Below, in pieces: positions 1 through 8,968 of a stretch of 18,265 bases of DNA. The stretch comes from UBA3263 sp964586765 (GTDB taxonomy: Bacteria; Bacteroidota; Bacteroidia; Bacteroidales; Muribaculaceae): contig CAZPHN010000039.1 in the NCBI GenBank assembly GCA_964586765.1, positions 1 to 18,265 of the forward strand. Reading direction: 5' to 3'. Position 1 is the first letter of the stretch. Each line of letters opens with the position of its first letter. A model generated the notes under the pieces. That model was given only the letters and a program-made list of their open reading frames with translations. It was not told the origin of the DNA and searched no databases. The position numbers and the translations under genes were made by a program.

Positions 1-178
1 CCATGTAGCGGCTCTTGTCGCCGTCGCGGAGTTCGAGAGCTTCGTTTTCGCCGGTAGATGCGCCGGAGGGAACGGAAGCACGGCCGCGTGCGCCGGATTC
101 GAGAATTACGTCAACTTCAACGGTGGGGTTGCCGCGGCTGTCAAGCACTTCGCGACCAATGATTTTTTCGATTTTCAT
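1..178 (-). CDS. eno: Enolase, N-terminal fragment (runs off the left edge)
   Basis: Enolase interconverts 2-phosphoglycerate and phosphoenolpyruvate in glycolysis, in the cytoplasm. Only the first 59 codons are in the window. The protein begins MKIEKIIGREVLDSRGNP, followed by TVEVDV, and later has SVPSGASTGENEALELRDGD. The DSRGNPTVE block and the SGASTG loop, whose serine helps bind the catalytic magnesium, are hallmarks of all enolases. The ATG at 176-178 is the natural start because the conserved N-terminus begins right there. A promoter lies at 223-254, leaving a leader of about 40 bases. The remainder of about 370 residues lies outside the window. The family call is secure. Confidence 0.97.
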   Translation of the reverse strand, partial: MKIEKIIGREVLDSRGNPTVEVDVILESGARGRASVPSGASTGENEALELRDGDKSRYM

Positions 179-222
179 TAGTTTAAATCTTATGAATGAT
201 GGTTAATTAGTTCTTCAACGTG

Positions 223-254
223 CAAATTTAGGAATTTTTTCTCGCTCAGTCAAT
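223..254 (-). promoter_or_regulatory. Bacteroidetes-type promoter for enolase
   Basis: Reading the minus strand, a TAAATTTG -7 box (223-230) is preceded by exactly 20 bases and an ATTG -33 element (251-254). This matches the TTTG-N19-21-TAnnTTTG pattern of Bacteroidetes housekeeping promoters. The leader to the enolase ATG is AT-rich with no Shine-Dalgarno sequence, as is usual in the phylum. Confidence 0.8.
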
Positions 255-273
255 TTTTTTATGATTTTTTCGT

Positions 274-309
274 AAAAAAAGTCGGCTTGCCGCGGATTGG
301 CAAGCCGAC
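274..309 (-). terminator. Intrinsic terminator after the M60 peptidase gene
   Basis: A perfect 11-base-pair stem (281-291 with 299-309, GTCGGCTTGCC and its complement) encloses a 7-base loop. On the minus strand it is followed by a run of seven T (complement of 274-280). It starts 25 bases past the peptidase stop codon and ends before the enolase promoter. Confidence 0.9.
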
Positions 310-334
310 TTTATTCGTATGGGGGTTAAACGGT

Positions 335-3300
335 TTATTTCACAAGGACTTTTTTGCCGTTGACAATGAAGATACCGTTCGATGCTTTGTTGAGGCGGCG
401 ACCCTGAAGGTCATAGATGCCTTCAACGCCTTCGGCGTCAACTGAAATCTCACTGATGGAGCTTTCTTCAACCTCATATTTGAGCTCGGGAGCGGCTTCC
501 TTATCCATAGCTGCCATCATGGCTTCATAGGCGGCGCGGAGGGGCTCGTAAGCGGCGTCACACTTCTTCTGTGTCGGATTTGACAGGGAGAGTACGTCGT
601 TGGCGTCGTTGAGCGTGTTGTAAACGTTCATTACGATTTCCTCGGTCATCTTGGGATAAGCGGCGTTAGGAGTAACCTTGTACTGAGCGTGGTTGATGGT
701 AAGCTCGGCGAGCACGAAGTACTTGCTGCCTGAGGTAGATGCGGTAACCACGATGCGGATGTAGCGGTAAGCTGTCTCGGAAGTGATAACCGGGCTCATG
801 TAGGTGGCACCGCTGCCGGTGGGCAGGTCTTCAAGCTTCTGGATGAGGGTCCATGACTTGTTGTCGTTGCAGCCTTCCACGCGAACTGAGGTGGGAGCGT
901 GAACGCCGCTGTTGCCTTGAACGGTACGGTTGGTCCATGTAATCTGGAATGAGCTGGTTTCGTTGCCTTCGCCAAGGTCCATTGCTATGTTGTGGTTCTT
1001 GCCGTCGGTCGATGAAGCGTTGTTCTCGTAGTTGGAGTGGAAGTAGGTGTTCACGTCACCGTCGAGCAGAACGTCGAACGATGTGAAGGTATCGCTGGGA
1101 TAAGTCGTGCCGGTGTAGGGAGCGTTAGAGCTCAGGTTGTCGGCAGTGAGCTTGATGTCATCACCTTCAATGGTAACGTCGCCGGCTGACGGGAAGTCGC
1201 GCTTAACGTCAGAAACGAGCTGCTGCAGGGCTACGAGCGATGCACCCTTTGCGGTGGCGTCATGCAGGCGCAGAATCCATTGTGAGTTCTGGTCACCGGC
1301 ACTCCACAGACCGATGACTCCGGTTGCGGTATTGTTCATAATCTGCACGCCTTCGTTCCATTCGCCGTCAAGGATAATCACATACTGACCCTGACCGTTC
1401 TCCTGTACCTTATATTTTCCGGCTTTTGATTTCTTGACAAGTGTGAGCTGGTCGCCCTTCTCGCCTTCGCCAAGATAAGCGGCGTCGAGACCTTCCTTAA
1501 GGTTCTTGAGACGATACAGGTCATTTTCTGCGTCGGCAACCTCAAATGTCCAGATATTGTTGGCGTTGTCAAGCTTGTTCTTGGCGGTCATTGAGGCGGG
1601 AGCGTTCTTGGTGTTGACGCCCAGACAGCGGGTGTCGAAGTTCTGGTGGAGAATGTTGTAGTTCGCGCCGGGCATGAATGAAACCTTGGCTGCGGTGTTG
1701 TTGCGCAGTTCGTTATAGACGGTTACCAGTGTGATATATGCATTGGAGATGTCCTCGGGCTTGCTTTCTGCTGTCATTGAATTTGCCACTTTGATGGCTT
1801 CGTTGACAGGGTTGGCATAGTAGGGCATATAGTAGCCTGCACGGGCTTTTTCTTCGTCTACGTATTTGAGCTCGGGGCTGATGAGTTCAATGAGTTTCTG
1901 GAGCTCAACGAGGCGGGTAGCTGCGTCGGAGGTGAGGAAGTTGTTGGTCAGGTCAACGGTTTTGCCGTTGCCGCCGATAGCTTTGACGGTAGCGGTGCCT
2001 TCGATGAGAGCCTTGGCACATTCGGAGCTTACGGGGAAGGTCAGGTCATTGCCGAAACCGAGCAGTTTGCCGTCCTTGCCGAAGATGATGAAGCCGACAC
2101 CGGGGTTTGCGCCTTCAGCAACGGTAACTTCTACGTTGAAGCCGTTCATTGCGAAGCTCATTTCGCCCTTAGGCTCGATATTGTTGCGGAAGTCAATCAC
2201 ACCGCCGAGCGTGCCGGCACCCTCGATTGACATATAGTCAGCCCACTGGCGGCGTGAGGTCTTGCCGTCAAGCTTGGTCTGACCGGGACGGTCGTCAATC
2301 AGGATAATCTGATTGTTTTCAGGGAAGCCCCATGACTTGATTTCTGCCTTAACGGCGTCGACATCTTCCTGAGTCAGGGTAGCCATGAAGTTCGAGTAGT
2401 CACCGATGTGGTAAGACTTCAGGGGCACGAACATACCCCAAGCCTCGAAGTAGTTGGTAAGGTCTTCCTCGGCGGCGAGACAGCACATGCGTACAAACTG
2501 CAGGGCGTCGTAGCGCGGGTTGAGGTAGTATGACTTCTGCAGGGGGTGGTTACGCAGAAGCTCGTAGAGGCGGGGATAGAACTTGGTGTTGTGTTGAGCT
2601 GCGTGGTAGTAAAGGAACAGCTGGAAGTACATACGGGTGGTGCTCCAGATACCATAATCCAGATATGTGTCGCCGTTATTGAACGACTTAGCCATGGTGC
2701 TGGGATGGTCGGAGCGGGAAGTGGTCTGGTTGTGGTAATAAACGGCTACGTTAGAGAAGCAGTTGTTTGAGATTTCCGTTGTGCCGGCAATCTTAACGGG
2801 AGCTTGGTTCATATGACCGTACTCGTGGGCGGGACCCCAGAGTGAACCTGAGTCATAGGGAATGGTACAGAGGATAGCCTCGAGGGTAGAGATATTATAA
2901 GCGGTACGCCATGAGGTTGCGTTCATGAAGAGACCACCCTGCATGGTGATACCCATCATGCGGTTGTTGAAGTAGTCATGGTAAGAGTACTGGGGGGCAA
3001 CCTTGTGACCCTTGACGAGTTCTTCATCGCCAACGATGGGAGCGAAGAATTCGCAGTTGTTGTTGTTCTTGGTGGTATAGTAGTCGTTGAACTTCTTGAT
3101 GTTGTCGGCGGAGTTGACACCCATCATGATGCGTTCGCTCCAGCACATGTCGTCCCAAGTCTTCATGATTTCCACCATGTCATAGGTACGTCCGGCATAG
3201 GTTTCGTTCTTGGGAGCATTGTCAGGGTTCATGACGCTCTTAAGACCGGGTGAGGGTGCGTTACCTACGTCAGAGGGGGTATCTTCGAGGAAGAAGTAGA

Positions 3301-4594
3301 GAATAACGTTGGTACCCAGCATCGAGTACATGTTGTGGCGTGCGCGGTTGGCGGTATACCAGAAATCCTCGGTGGTATCGGGGGTATAAAGTTCATCGCC
3401 GAGGTAGTTGAAGAAGCCGTTGAGCGAACCGCCCTCAATGTGTACCTTGACGTCGGGGAACTCGGTAACCTTATACTGCGAGGGATGGCGGCGTCCGTCT
3501 GCCTGAACCTCGGTTACGGTGTTGACGGTATAGTAGATGAACTGGTGTGCGGTATCGCTGAAACCGGGAATAACGTTAAGGCCGTTGTGGAGTTCAACGC
3601 CTTCGGTGTAGCCGTTCCACATGCCGTAGCCGGTAGCTCCGTTAATATACATTGAGCAGCCCTCTTCGGGAAGACCTTCAACCATTACGTAGAGCGTGGT
3701 GCCGTTGTCAGAGAGGATACCGGTGGGGTTGTTCATGTTGGTGTAGTACTGGATACCGCAGAGGTCAGCGGCTTCAGCACCGGGCGAATACGGCTCAATC
3801 ATCTGCACGCGGTACTTCTTGGCGTGCGCGCTGTCCCATTCCTTGGTGGCGTCTTTGGGGTCAACTTCGCTCCAGTCGCCTGATTTTACTTTCAGTACTG
3901 CGTTCTGGAGTGAGGCGGGAAGAGCCTTGAAGTCAGCGTTTGCCTTGATTTGGGCTTCTGACATGCCTGCAAAGGTTGAATTCAGGGTTGTGCAAGCCTT
4001 GTCGGTAAAGATTTTTTCAAGGATAGCCTGATATTTGCTTTCGTTTTTCTGTTCGCCGAGCAAGTCTTCAGTGGCTTTGAGCTTAGCGTCGATTTCATCC
4101 TGCGTGAGGTTTACGAGGGTGAAGTCCCAGAAGGTGCCGGGGGTGTTGGTTGACCAGCCTACCACGTTGTGAGAGCCGTCGCAGTGGGCATAGACAAAAT
4201 TACCGGTGCCGTTTGTAGCCTTGATGGTATAACCATTGCTGGCACTGGCAACTACCATGTGGGTATTCTTGTTTGCCGTGGTGGTTGCGAGGCTCCACTG
4301 GCTGCTCTGGGCGTTAGAGCTGCGCAGGTAGGTGCCTACGCCGAGCGAACGGAAGCTCAGGGTTCCGGTGGTGGAGTTGCTTTCAGCGAGCCAGAGCTGA
4401 GCATCGCTTTGATTGTTGATGGTGGCACAGGAAATTCCGCTGGTGGGACCCTGAGTCGCCATCGCCAGATTCGTATAACCTTTGTTGACAATGCGATATA
4501 CCTTACCGGCTTCGGGCGTTACTGCCCATGCGGCAACGCATGTCATCCCAAGGGCTATCGAGGCAAAAAGCTTGGAAAGAATGCTTTTTCTCAT
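335..4594 (-). CDS. Secreted M60-family (enhancin/mucin-type) zinc metallopeptidase with F5/8C module
   Basis: A 1419-residue exported protease. Residues 1-24 are a signal peptide (MRKSILSKLF, hydrophobic core, cut near AAWA). Residues 30-160 and about 975-1110 look like beta-trefoil (ricin-type) carbohydrate-binding folds. The middle carries the zinc site HEYGH at 590-594, with a third ligand, Glu607, 12 residues on in GTTEISNN. That spacing and the TEISNN context are characteristic of peptidase family M60. Residues 1145-1300 resemble a discoidin/F5-8C (CBM32-like) module. The last 30 residues contain YDLQGRR and end VNGKKVLVK, a sorting-like tail frequent on secreted Bacteroidetes proteins. 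M60 enzymes of gut bacteria cleave O-glycosylated mucins. Mucin or another host glycoprotein as substrate is inferred from the family and the lectin-like modules. It is a single-gene unit with its own promoter and terminator, and no SusC/SusD pair is next to it. Confidence 0.9.
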   Translation of the reverse strand: MRKSILSKLFASIALGMTCVAAWAVTPEAGKVYRIVNKGYTNLAMATQGPTSGISCATINNQSDAQLWLAESNSTTGTLSFRSLGVGTYLRSSNAQSSQWSLATTTANKNTHMVVASASNGYTIKATNGTGNFVYAHCDGSHNVVGWSTNTPGTFWDFTLVNLTQDEIDAKLKATEDLLGEQKNESKYQAILEKIFTDKACTTLNSTFAGMSEAQIKANADFKALPASLQNAVLKVKSGDWSEVDPKDATKEWDSAHAKKYRVQMIEPYSPGAEAADLCGIQYYTNMNNPTGILSDNGTTLYVMVEGLPEEGCSMYINGATGYGMWNGYTEGVELHNGLNVIPGFSDTAHQFIYYTVNTVTEVQADGRRHPSQYKVTEFPDVKVHIEGGSLNGFFNYLGDELYTPDTTEDFWYTANRARHNMYSMLGTNVILYFFLEDTPSDVGNAPSPGLKSVMNPDNAPKNETYAGRTYDMVEIMKTWDDMCWSERIMMGVNSADNIKKFNDYYTTKNNNNCEFFAPIVGDEELVKGHKVAPQYSYHDYFNNRMMGITMQGGLFMNATSWRTAYNISTLEAILCTIPYDSGSLWGPAHEYGHMNQAPVKIAGTTEISNNCFSNVAVYYHNQTTSRSDHPSTMAKSFNNGDTYLDYGIWSTTRMYFQLFLYYHAAQHNTKFYPRLYELLRNHPLQKSYYLNPRYDALQFVRMCCLAAEEDLTNYFEAWGMFVPLKSYHIGDYSNFMATLTQEDVDAVKAEIKSWGFPENNQIILIDDRPGQTKLDGKTSRRQWADYMSIEGAGTLGGVIDFRNNIEPKGEMSFAMNGFNVEVTVAEGANPGVGFIIFGKDGKLLGFGNDLTFPVSSECAKALIEGTATVKAIGGNGKTVDLTNNFLTSDAATRLVELQKLIELISPELKYVDEEKARAGYYMPYYANPVNEAIKVANSMTAESKPEDISNAYITLVTVYNELRNNTAAKVSFMPGANYNILHQNFDTRCLGVNTKNAPASMTAKNKLDNANNIWTFEVADAENDLYRLKNLKEGLDAAYLGEGEKGDQLTLVKKSKAGKYKVQENGQGQYVIILDGEWNEGVQIMNNTATGVIGLWSAGDQNSQWILRLHDATAKGASLVALQQLVSDVKRDFPSAGDVTIEGDDIKLTADNLSSNAPYTGTTYPSDTFTSFDVLLDGDVNTYFHSNYENNASSTDGKNHNIAMDLGEGNETSSFQITWTNRTVQGNSGVHAPTSVRVEGCNDNKSWTLIQKLEDLPTGSGATYMSPVITSETAYRYIRIVVTASTSGSKYFVLAELTINHAQYKVTPNAAYPKMTEEIVMNVYNTLNDANDVLSLSNPTQKKCDAAYEPLRAAYEAMMAAMDKEAAPELKYEVEESSISEISVDAEGVEGIYDLQGRRLNKASNGIFIVNGKKVLVK

Positions 4595-4651
4595 GATAAT
4601 AGTTGGTTAAATATTATTTGTTATTGTTATGATTTTGAGCATAATATTGCG

Positions 4652-4683
4652 CAAATATAATCAAAAAACTCAAATATTGCAAA
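4652..4683 (-). promoter_or_regulatory. Promoter of the M60 peptidase gene
   Basis: On the minus strand, TTTG (4680-4683), a 20-base spacer and TATATTTG (4652-4659) form a consensus Bacteroidetes promoter. It leaves an AT-rich leader of roughly 50 bases before the ATG at 4594. It lies just past the nifJ terminator, which supports independent transcription of the peptidase. Confidence 0.8.
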
Positions 4684-4711
4684 AAATGTTTGATTTTAAC
4701 ATCCTGCCTCC

Positions 4712-4757
4712 ATAAAAATATTCAGCCGCTCTCCGGAGAAAACGGAGGGCGGCTGAA
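4712..4757 (-). terminator. Intrinsic terminator after nifJ
   Basis: A 15-position stem pairs 4721-4735 with 4743-4757, with one mismatch on the minus strand (4730/4748) and a 7-base loop. Minus-strand transcription then meets a T-rich stretch, ATATTTTTATGG. It sits 22 bases past the nifJ stop and before the M60 promoter. Confidence 0.85.
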
Positions 4758-4779
4758 TGATTGAGTGGAATGTCAGTGA

Positions 4780-7700
4780 TTATTCAACTTTCGCACCGTC
4801 AGGGTCAATGCCCCACTGCTGGCGGGCAAGACGGCGGTAGTTGTTGTAACGCCACTGGGCGTTCTGCTTGGCGGCGGCGAAGAGTTCGGCAGCCTGATCG
4901 GGGAAGGACTTCAGCACTGATGCGAAGCGGACCTCACCCTTGAGGTAGTCCTCGAACTTGTCCCACTGCGGCTCCTTGCTGTCAAGGGTGAAGGGGTTCT
5001 TGCCTTCTGCCTCGAGAGCGGGATTGTAACGCCAGAGGTGCCAGTAGCCACATTCAACTGCCTTGCGCTCTTCTTCCTGACTCTTGCCCATACCGGCTTT
5101 CAGACCGTGGTTGATACAGGGAGCGTAGGCAATGATGATTGAGGGACCGTCATATGCCTCGGCTTCGCGGATAGCCTTGAGGGTCTGTGCGTTGTCAGCA
5201 CCCATGGCAATCTGTGCGCAGTAAACGTAGCCGTAGGTCGATGCGATAAGACCGAGGTCCTTTTTGCGGACGCGCTTACCGGCAGCGGCAAACTTGGCGA
5301 TTGCGCCGACGGGGGTAGCCTTTGAAGCCTGACCGCCGGTGTTGGAGTAAACCTCGGTGTCGACAACGATGACGTTGATGTCCTCGCCGGAGGCAAGCAC
5401 GTGGTCAAGACCGCCGAAGCCGATGTCGTAAGCGGCACCGTCGCCGGCAATAATCCAGTGGGCGCGCTTAACGAGATAGCCCTTGAGTTCGGTGAGCTCG
5501 CGGCAGATGTCGCATGAGCACTTTTCAATCAGGGGGATAATCTTGTCGGCAACCACACGGCTCTTGTCGCCGTCTTCCTTAACTTCGAGCCATTCGGCGA
5601 AGAGAGCCTTCAGTTCGTCAGAGCAGCAGTCACATTTGGTTCCCTGCTCGACGAGGCGGGTTACGCGCTCGCGCATCTTCTTGTTGGCAATGTTCATGCC
5701 GAGACCGAATTCAGCAAAGTCCTCAAACAGTGAGTTACCCCATGCGGGACCCTGACCCTTGGCGTTGAAGGTGTAGGGGGTTGAAGGTACGGAACCGGAG
5801 TAGATTGATGAGCAACCGGTTGCGTTGGCAACCATTTCGCGGGTACCGTAGAGCTGAGAAATAAGTTTTACGTAGGGAGTTTCGCCGCAACCTGAGCAAG
5901 CACCGCTGAACTCGAAGTAGGGGGTAGCGAACTGTGAGTTCTTCGGGTTGAGCTTGATGTCGACGAGGTCCTGCTTGGAAGCGACGTTGTTGACGCAGTA
6001 TTCCCATTCGGTCTGCTCGAACATTTCTTCCTCGAGAGGACGCATTTCGAGAGCCTTGACGCCCTTCATGCCGGGGCAGACGTCAACACAGTTGCCGCAG
6101 CCCAGACAGTCGAGCACGTCTACGCTCTGGATGAAGCGCATGCCGTCGAATGTCTTGCCGATAGCTTTGAGGGTGCGGTCTTCGCCGAAGGGAGCGTTTG
6201 CCATTTCGTCGGCGGTAAGAACGAACGGACGGATGGCGGCGTGAGGACATACGAACGCACACTTGTTACACTGGATACAGTTTTCGGTAATCCAGTGAGG
6301 AACGTAGGCTGCTACGCCACGCTTTTCATACTTGGCGGTGCCCTGTTCCCAGATGCCGTCTGCGCGGTCAATGAAGTCCTTGACGGTCAGTGAGTCGCCT
6401 TCCTGAGCATTGATGGGGCGAACAACGCGGTTGATGAATTCGGGGTCATTGTTTGCCTCTACTTCGTCGTCGGGAAGGTTTGCCCATGCGGGGTCAACGG
6501 CGAGCTGCTTGTATTCGCCGCCGCGGTCAACTGCCGCATAGTTCATGTTTACAACGTCCTGACCCTTCTTGCCGTAAGACTTGACGATGAATTTCTTCAT
6601 CTGCTCGATGGCAAGGTCAACGGGGATAACCTCGGTGATACGGAAGAATGCGCTCTGCAGAATGGTGTTGGTGCGGTTGCCCAGACCGATTTCGCGCGCA
6701 ATCTTGGTAGCGTTGATATAGTAAACGGTGATATTGTGTTTGGCGAGGTAACGCTTAACCTTGTTGGGGAGGTTGGCTGCGAGTTCGTCGCCTTCCCAGA
6801 TGGTGTTGAGCAGGAAGGTGCCGCCGTCGCGCAGACCCTTGGTCACGTCATAGAGGTGCAGGTAAGCCTGAACGTGACAAGCCACGAAGTTCGGGGTGGT
6901 TACCAGATAGGTCGAGCGGATAGGAGCGTCGCCGAAACGGAGGTGAGAGCAGGTAAAGCCGCCTGACTTCTTTGAGTCGTAGGCAAAGTATGCCTGACAA
7001 TATTTATTGGTGTTCTCACCGATGATTTTAACCGAGTTCTTGTTAGCACCGACGGTACCGTCAGCACCGAGGCCGTAGAACTTGGCTTCGTAGGTCGATT
7101 TGTCGCCCAGAGCGATTTCTGCCTTCGGGGGAAGTGAGGTGAAGGTCACGTCGTCGATAATGCCGACGGTGAACTTGTCCTTGGGCTGGGGAAGCGCGAG
7201 GTTTTCGAACACTCCGATAATCATTGCGGGAGTGGTGTCCTTCGATGCGAGGGCGTAACGGCCGCCTACAATTTCGGGGGCGTCAGCCTTGCCGTAGAAA
7301 CATTCCTTGACGTCGAGCAGCAGGGGCTCGCCGTTTGCGCCGGGTTCCTTGGTGCGGTCAAGCACAGCGATGCGCTTGGCGGTCTTGGGGACTGCGGCGA
7401 GGAAGTGTTTTGCAGAGAAGGGACGATAGAGGTGAACCTCAACGATACCAACCTTCTCGCCCTTTTCAACGAGGTGGTCAATAGCTTCTTCGGCAGCCTG
7501 ACATACTGAACCCATGGCAATGATTACGCGGTCAGCGTCGGGTGCGCCGTAGTAGTTGAACAGACCGTATTTACGACCGGTGAGTTCGGAGATTTTGTCC
7601 ATGTACTCCTCAACGATTTCCGGAACCTGAGCGTAGGTGGTGTTGCAAGCCTCGCGGTGCTGGAAGAATACGTCGGAGTTCTCTGCCATGCCGCGGGCCT

Positions 7701-8346
7701 GAGGATGCTCGGGGCTGAGTCCGCGGCTGCGGAACTTGGCAAGGGCTTCGCGGTCAAGCAGCGGAGCGATTTCGTCCTGCTCGATGACCTCGATTTTCTG
7801 GATTTCGTGGCTGGTACGGAAACCGTCAAAGAAGTTAACGAACGGAATCGAGCTCTTGATTGATGCCAGATGGGCAACGCCGCTCAAGTCCATGACTTCC
7901 TGAACAGAACCTTCGGCAAGCATGGCGAAACCGGTCTGACGTACTGACATTACGTCCTGATGGTCGCCGAAAATGCTCAGCGCGTGGCTGGCGATGGTAC
8001 GGGCTGAAACATGGAAGACGCTGGGAAGCATTTCGCCGGCAATCTTGTACATGTTAGGAATCATCAGCAGCAAGCCCTGTGATGCGGTGAACGTGTTGGT
8101 CAGTACGCCGTTCATCAGCGAGCCGTGGACTGCACCGGCAGCACCGCCTTCTGACTGCATTTCCTGAACCAGAACTGTTTCACCAAAAATGTTCTTGCGT
8201 CCATTGGCTGCCCATTCGTCAACGAGCTCAGCCATAGTCGAAGAGGGCGTGATCGGGTAGATGGCAGCCACTTCCGAGAACATATAAGCAATATGTGCAG
8301 CAGCGGTGTTACCGTCACACGTCATGAATTTTTTCTCTTTACTCAT
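4780..8346 (-). CDS. nifJ: Pyruvate:ferredoxin (flavodoxin) oxidoreductase, single-chain
   Basis: Converts pyruvate and CoA to acetyl-CoA and CO2, passing two electrons to ferredoxin or flavodoxin; it is central to anaerobic energy metabolism in the cytoplasm. At 1188 residues it has the usual length of the homodimeric fused enzyme. In order: N-terminal pyruvate/thiamine domain (PITPSSTMAE at 31-40), domain II (about 255-380), gamma domain (about 420-610), linker/EKR region, then two ferredoxin clusters (Cys690/693/696/700 and Cys747/750/753/757). The proximal cluster cysteines are 817, 820, 845 and 1077. The thiamine diphosphate motif is GDGAAYDIG at 968 with Asn1002 in EVYSNTGGQ. An odd feature is six extra cysteines, 905/907/908 and 943/945/948, bracketing a variable helical segment. 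The ATG at 8346 fits the conserved N-terminus and the upstream promoter. The gene stands alone between its own promoter and terminator. Confidence 0.97.
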   Translation of the reverse strand: MSKEKKFMTCDGNTAAAHIAYMFSEVAAIYPITPSSTMAELVDEWAANGRKNIFGETVLVQEMQSEGGAAGAVHGSLMNGVLTNTFTASQGLLLMIPNMYKIAGEMLPSVFHVSARTIASHALSIFGDHQDVMSVRQTGFAMLAEGSVQEVMDLSGVAHLASIKSSIPFVNFFDGFRTSHEIQKIEVIEQDEIAPLLDREALAKFRSRGLSPEHPQARGMAENSDVFFQHREACNTTYAQVPEIVEEYMDKISELTGRKYGLFNYYGAPDADRVIIAMGSVCQAAEEAIDHLVEKGEKVGIVEVHLYRPFSAKHFLAAVPKTAKRIAVLDRTKEPGANGEPLLLDVKECFYGKADAPEIVGGRYALASKDTTPAMIIGVFENLALPQPKDKFTVGIIDDVTFTSLPPKAEIALGDKSTYEAKFYGLGADGTVGANKNSVKIIGENTNKYCQAYFAYDSKKSGGFTCSHLRFGDAPIRSTYLVTTPNFVACHVQAYLHLYDVTKGLRDGGTFLLNTIWEGDELAANLPNKVKRYLAKHNITVYYINATKIAREIGLGNRTNTILQSAFFRITEVIPVDLAIEQMKKFIVKSYGKKGQDVVNMNYAAVDRGGEYKQLAVDPAWANLPDDEVEANNDPEFINRVVRPINAQEGDSLTVKDFIDRADGIWEQGTAKYEKRGVAAYVPHWITENCIQCNKCAFVCPHAAIRPFVLTADEMANAPFGEDRTLKAIGKTFDGMRFIQSVDVLDCLGCGNCVDVCPGMKGVKALEMRPLEEEMFEQTEWEYCVNNVASKQDLVDIKLNPKNSQFATPYFEFSGACSGCGETPYVKLISQLYGTREMVANATGCSSIYSGSVPSTPYTFNAKGQGPAWGNSLFEDFAEFGLGMNIANKKMRERVTRLVEQGTKCDCCSDELKALFAEWLEVKEDGDKSRVVADKIIPLIEKCSCDICRELTELKGYLVKRAHWIIAGDGAAYDIGFGGLDHVLASGEDINVIVVDTEVYSNTGGQASKATPVGAIAKFAAAGKRVRKKDLGLIASTYGYVYCAQIAMGADNAQTLKAIREAEAYDGPSIIIAYAPCINHGLKAGMGKSQEEERKAVECGYWHLWRYNPALEAEGKNPFTLDSKEPQWDKFEDYLKGEVRFASVLKSFPDQAAELFAAAKQNAQWRYNNYRRLARQQWGIDPDGAKVE

Positions 8347-8392
8347 GAGTTATTTAGTGATTGGTTGTTGAAAAATTGTTCATTCTATCCCG

Positions 8393-8424
8393 CAAATTTA
8401 GCAAAAAAAATCTTAACCCGCAAA
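8393..8424 (-). promoter_or_regulatory. Promoter of nifJ
   Basis: On the minus strand, TTTG (8421-8424), exactly 20 bases and TAAATTTG (8393-8400) match the Bacteroidetes consensus at every defined position. It leaves a leader of about 40 bases to the nifJ ATG. Such a clean match fits a highly expressed central-metabolism gene. Confidence 0.85.
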
Positions 8425-8476
8425 ATAAAAATTAACCAATCAAAATTTTAAAATTTCGCTCTCTCTCCGCAGGTCG

Positions 8477-8929
8477 CTAACCGGGCAAGACCGAGTGAAA
8501 TCTGAGACGCTTTCTGCGCTCGCGCCGCTTTTGTGATGATGACGTCACAGGCACCGGAACGGGACTGCTTACCTCAGGTTCCGAAGCGGCTGCGACGGTC
8601 AGCTCGGGGAGCTCGGAGCTCTCAGAGTTCTCCGAGATCTCCGATTTCGCGGGTTCTTTTGCGGCGGGAGCTTTGCGCTCAATTCCTTTATGAGTTATAA
8701 TTCCTTCATCATCAACGGTAAAGAGACCGAAATCCTCAATCACCGAGCGGACAGTCTCCGCATCGGTGTGAAGCTCATAGGCAATGCGCTTTACGTCATC
8801 AATTGACCGAAACGCCTTGCGTTCCTTCAGATAATCAACAAGTAGGGCATAAATGCCATAGCCCAGCGGACCGAAGGCAATCAGGAGGTCAACAATGCGT
8901 GAATCCTTACGTGATGCGAGTTTTTTCAT
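8477..8929 (-). CDS. DUF4373-like small protein with Ser/Glu-rich linker and basic tail
   Basis: A 150-residue protein of unknown role. Residues 5-80 (ASRKDSRIVDLL, then GPLGYGIYALLVDYLKER) resemble the DUF4373 / Lin1244-like N-terminal domain, a winged-helix-like module often found in phage or replication-associated proteins of Bacteroidetes. Residues 86-130 are a low-complexity linker rich in Ser, Glu, Pro and Ala. The end is strongly basic (SSQKRRERRKRLRF), so nucleic-acid contact is plausible but inferred. The reading frame stays open upstream to an ATG at 9007. The start at 8929 is preferred because the domain begins there and both promoter matches lie between 8936 and 8996, downstream of 9007. 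It is divergent from the Schlafen-like gene. There is no convincing terminator before nifJ, so some read-through is possible. Confidence 0.75.
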   Translation of the reverse strand: MKKLASRKDSRIVDLLIAFGPLGYGIYALLVDYLKERKAFRSIDDVKRIAYELHTDAETVRSVIEDFGLFTVDDEGIITHKGIERKAPAAKEPAKSEISENSESSELPELTVAAASEPEVSSPVPVPVTSSSQKRRERRKRLRFHSVLPG

Positions 8930-8935
8930 AATATT

Positions 8936-8968
8936 CAAAGATAATACGGTTGTAAATTCGTTTGCAAA
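8936..8968 (-). promoter_or_regulatory. Proximal promoter match for the DUF4373-like gene (possible leaderless start)
   Basis: On the minus strand, TATCTTTG (8936-8943) is preceded by 21 bases and TTTG (8965-8968). That TTTG is also the end of the -7 box of the distal promoter. The box ends only 6 bases before the ATG at 8929, so a transcript from here would begin at or near the start codon. Confidence 0.5.

Noticed and set aside
4169..4660. 163-codon plus-strand ORF opposite the start of the M60 gene
   Set aside because: Antisense shadow; the opposite strand encodes a clear signal peptide and domain, and this frame shows no recognisable protein.
8443..8456. Perfect 14-base A/T palindrome between the DUF4373-like gene and nifJ
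   Set aside because: Entirely A/T, too weak to act as a terminator stem and expected by chance in AT-rich intergenic DNA.
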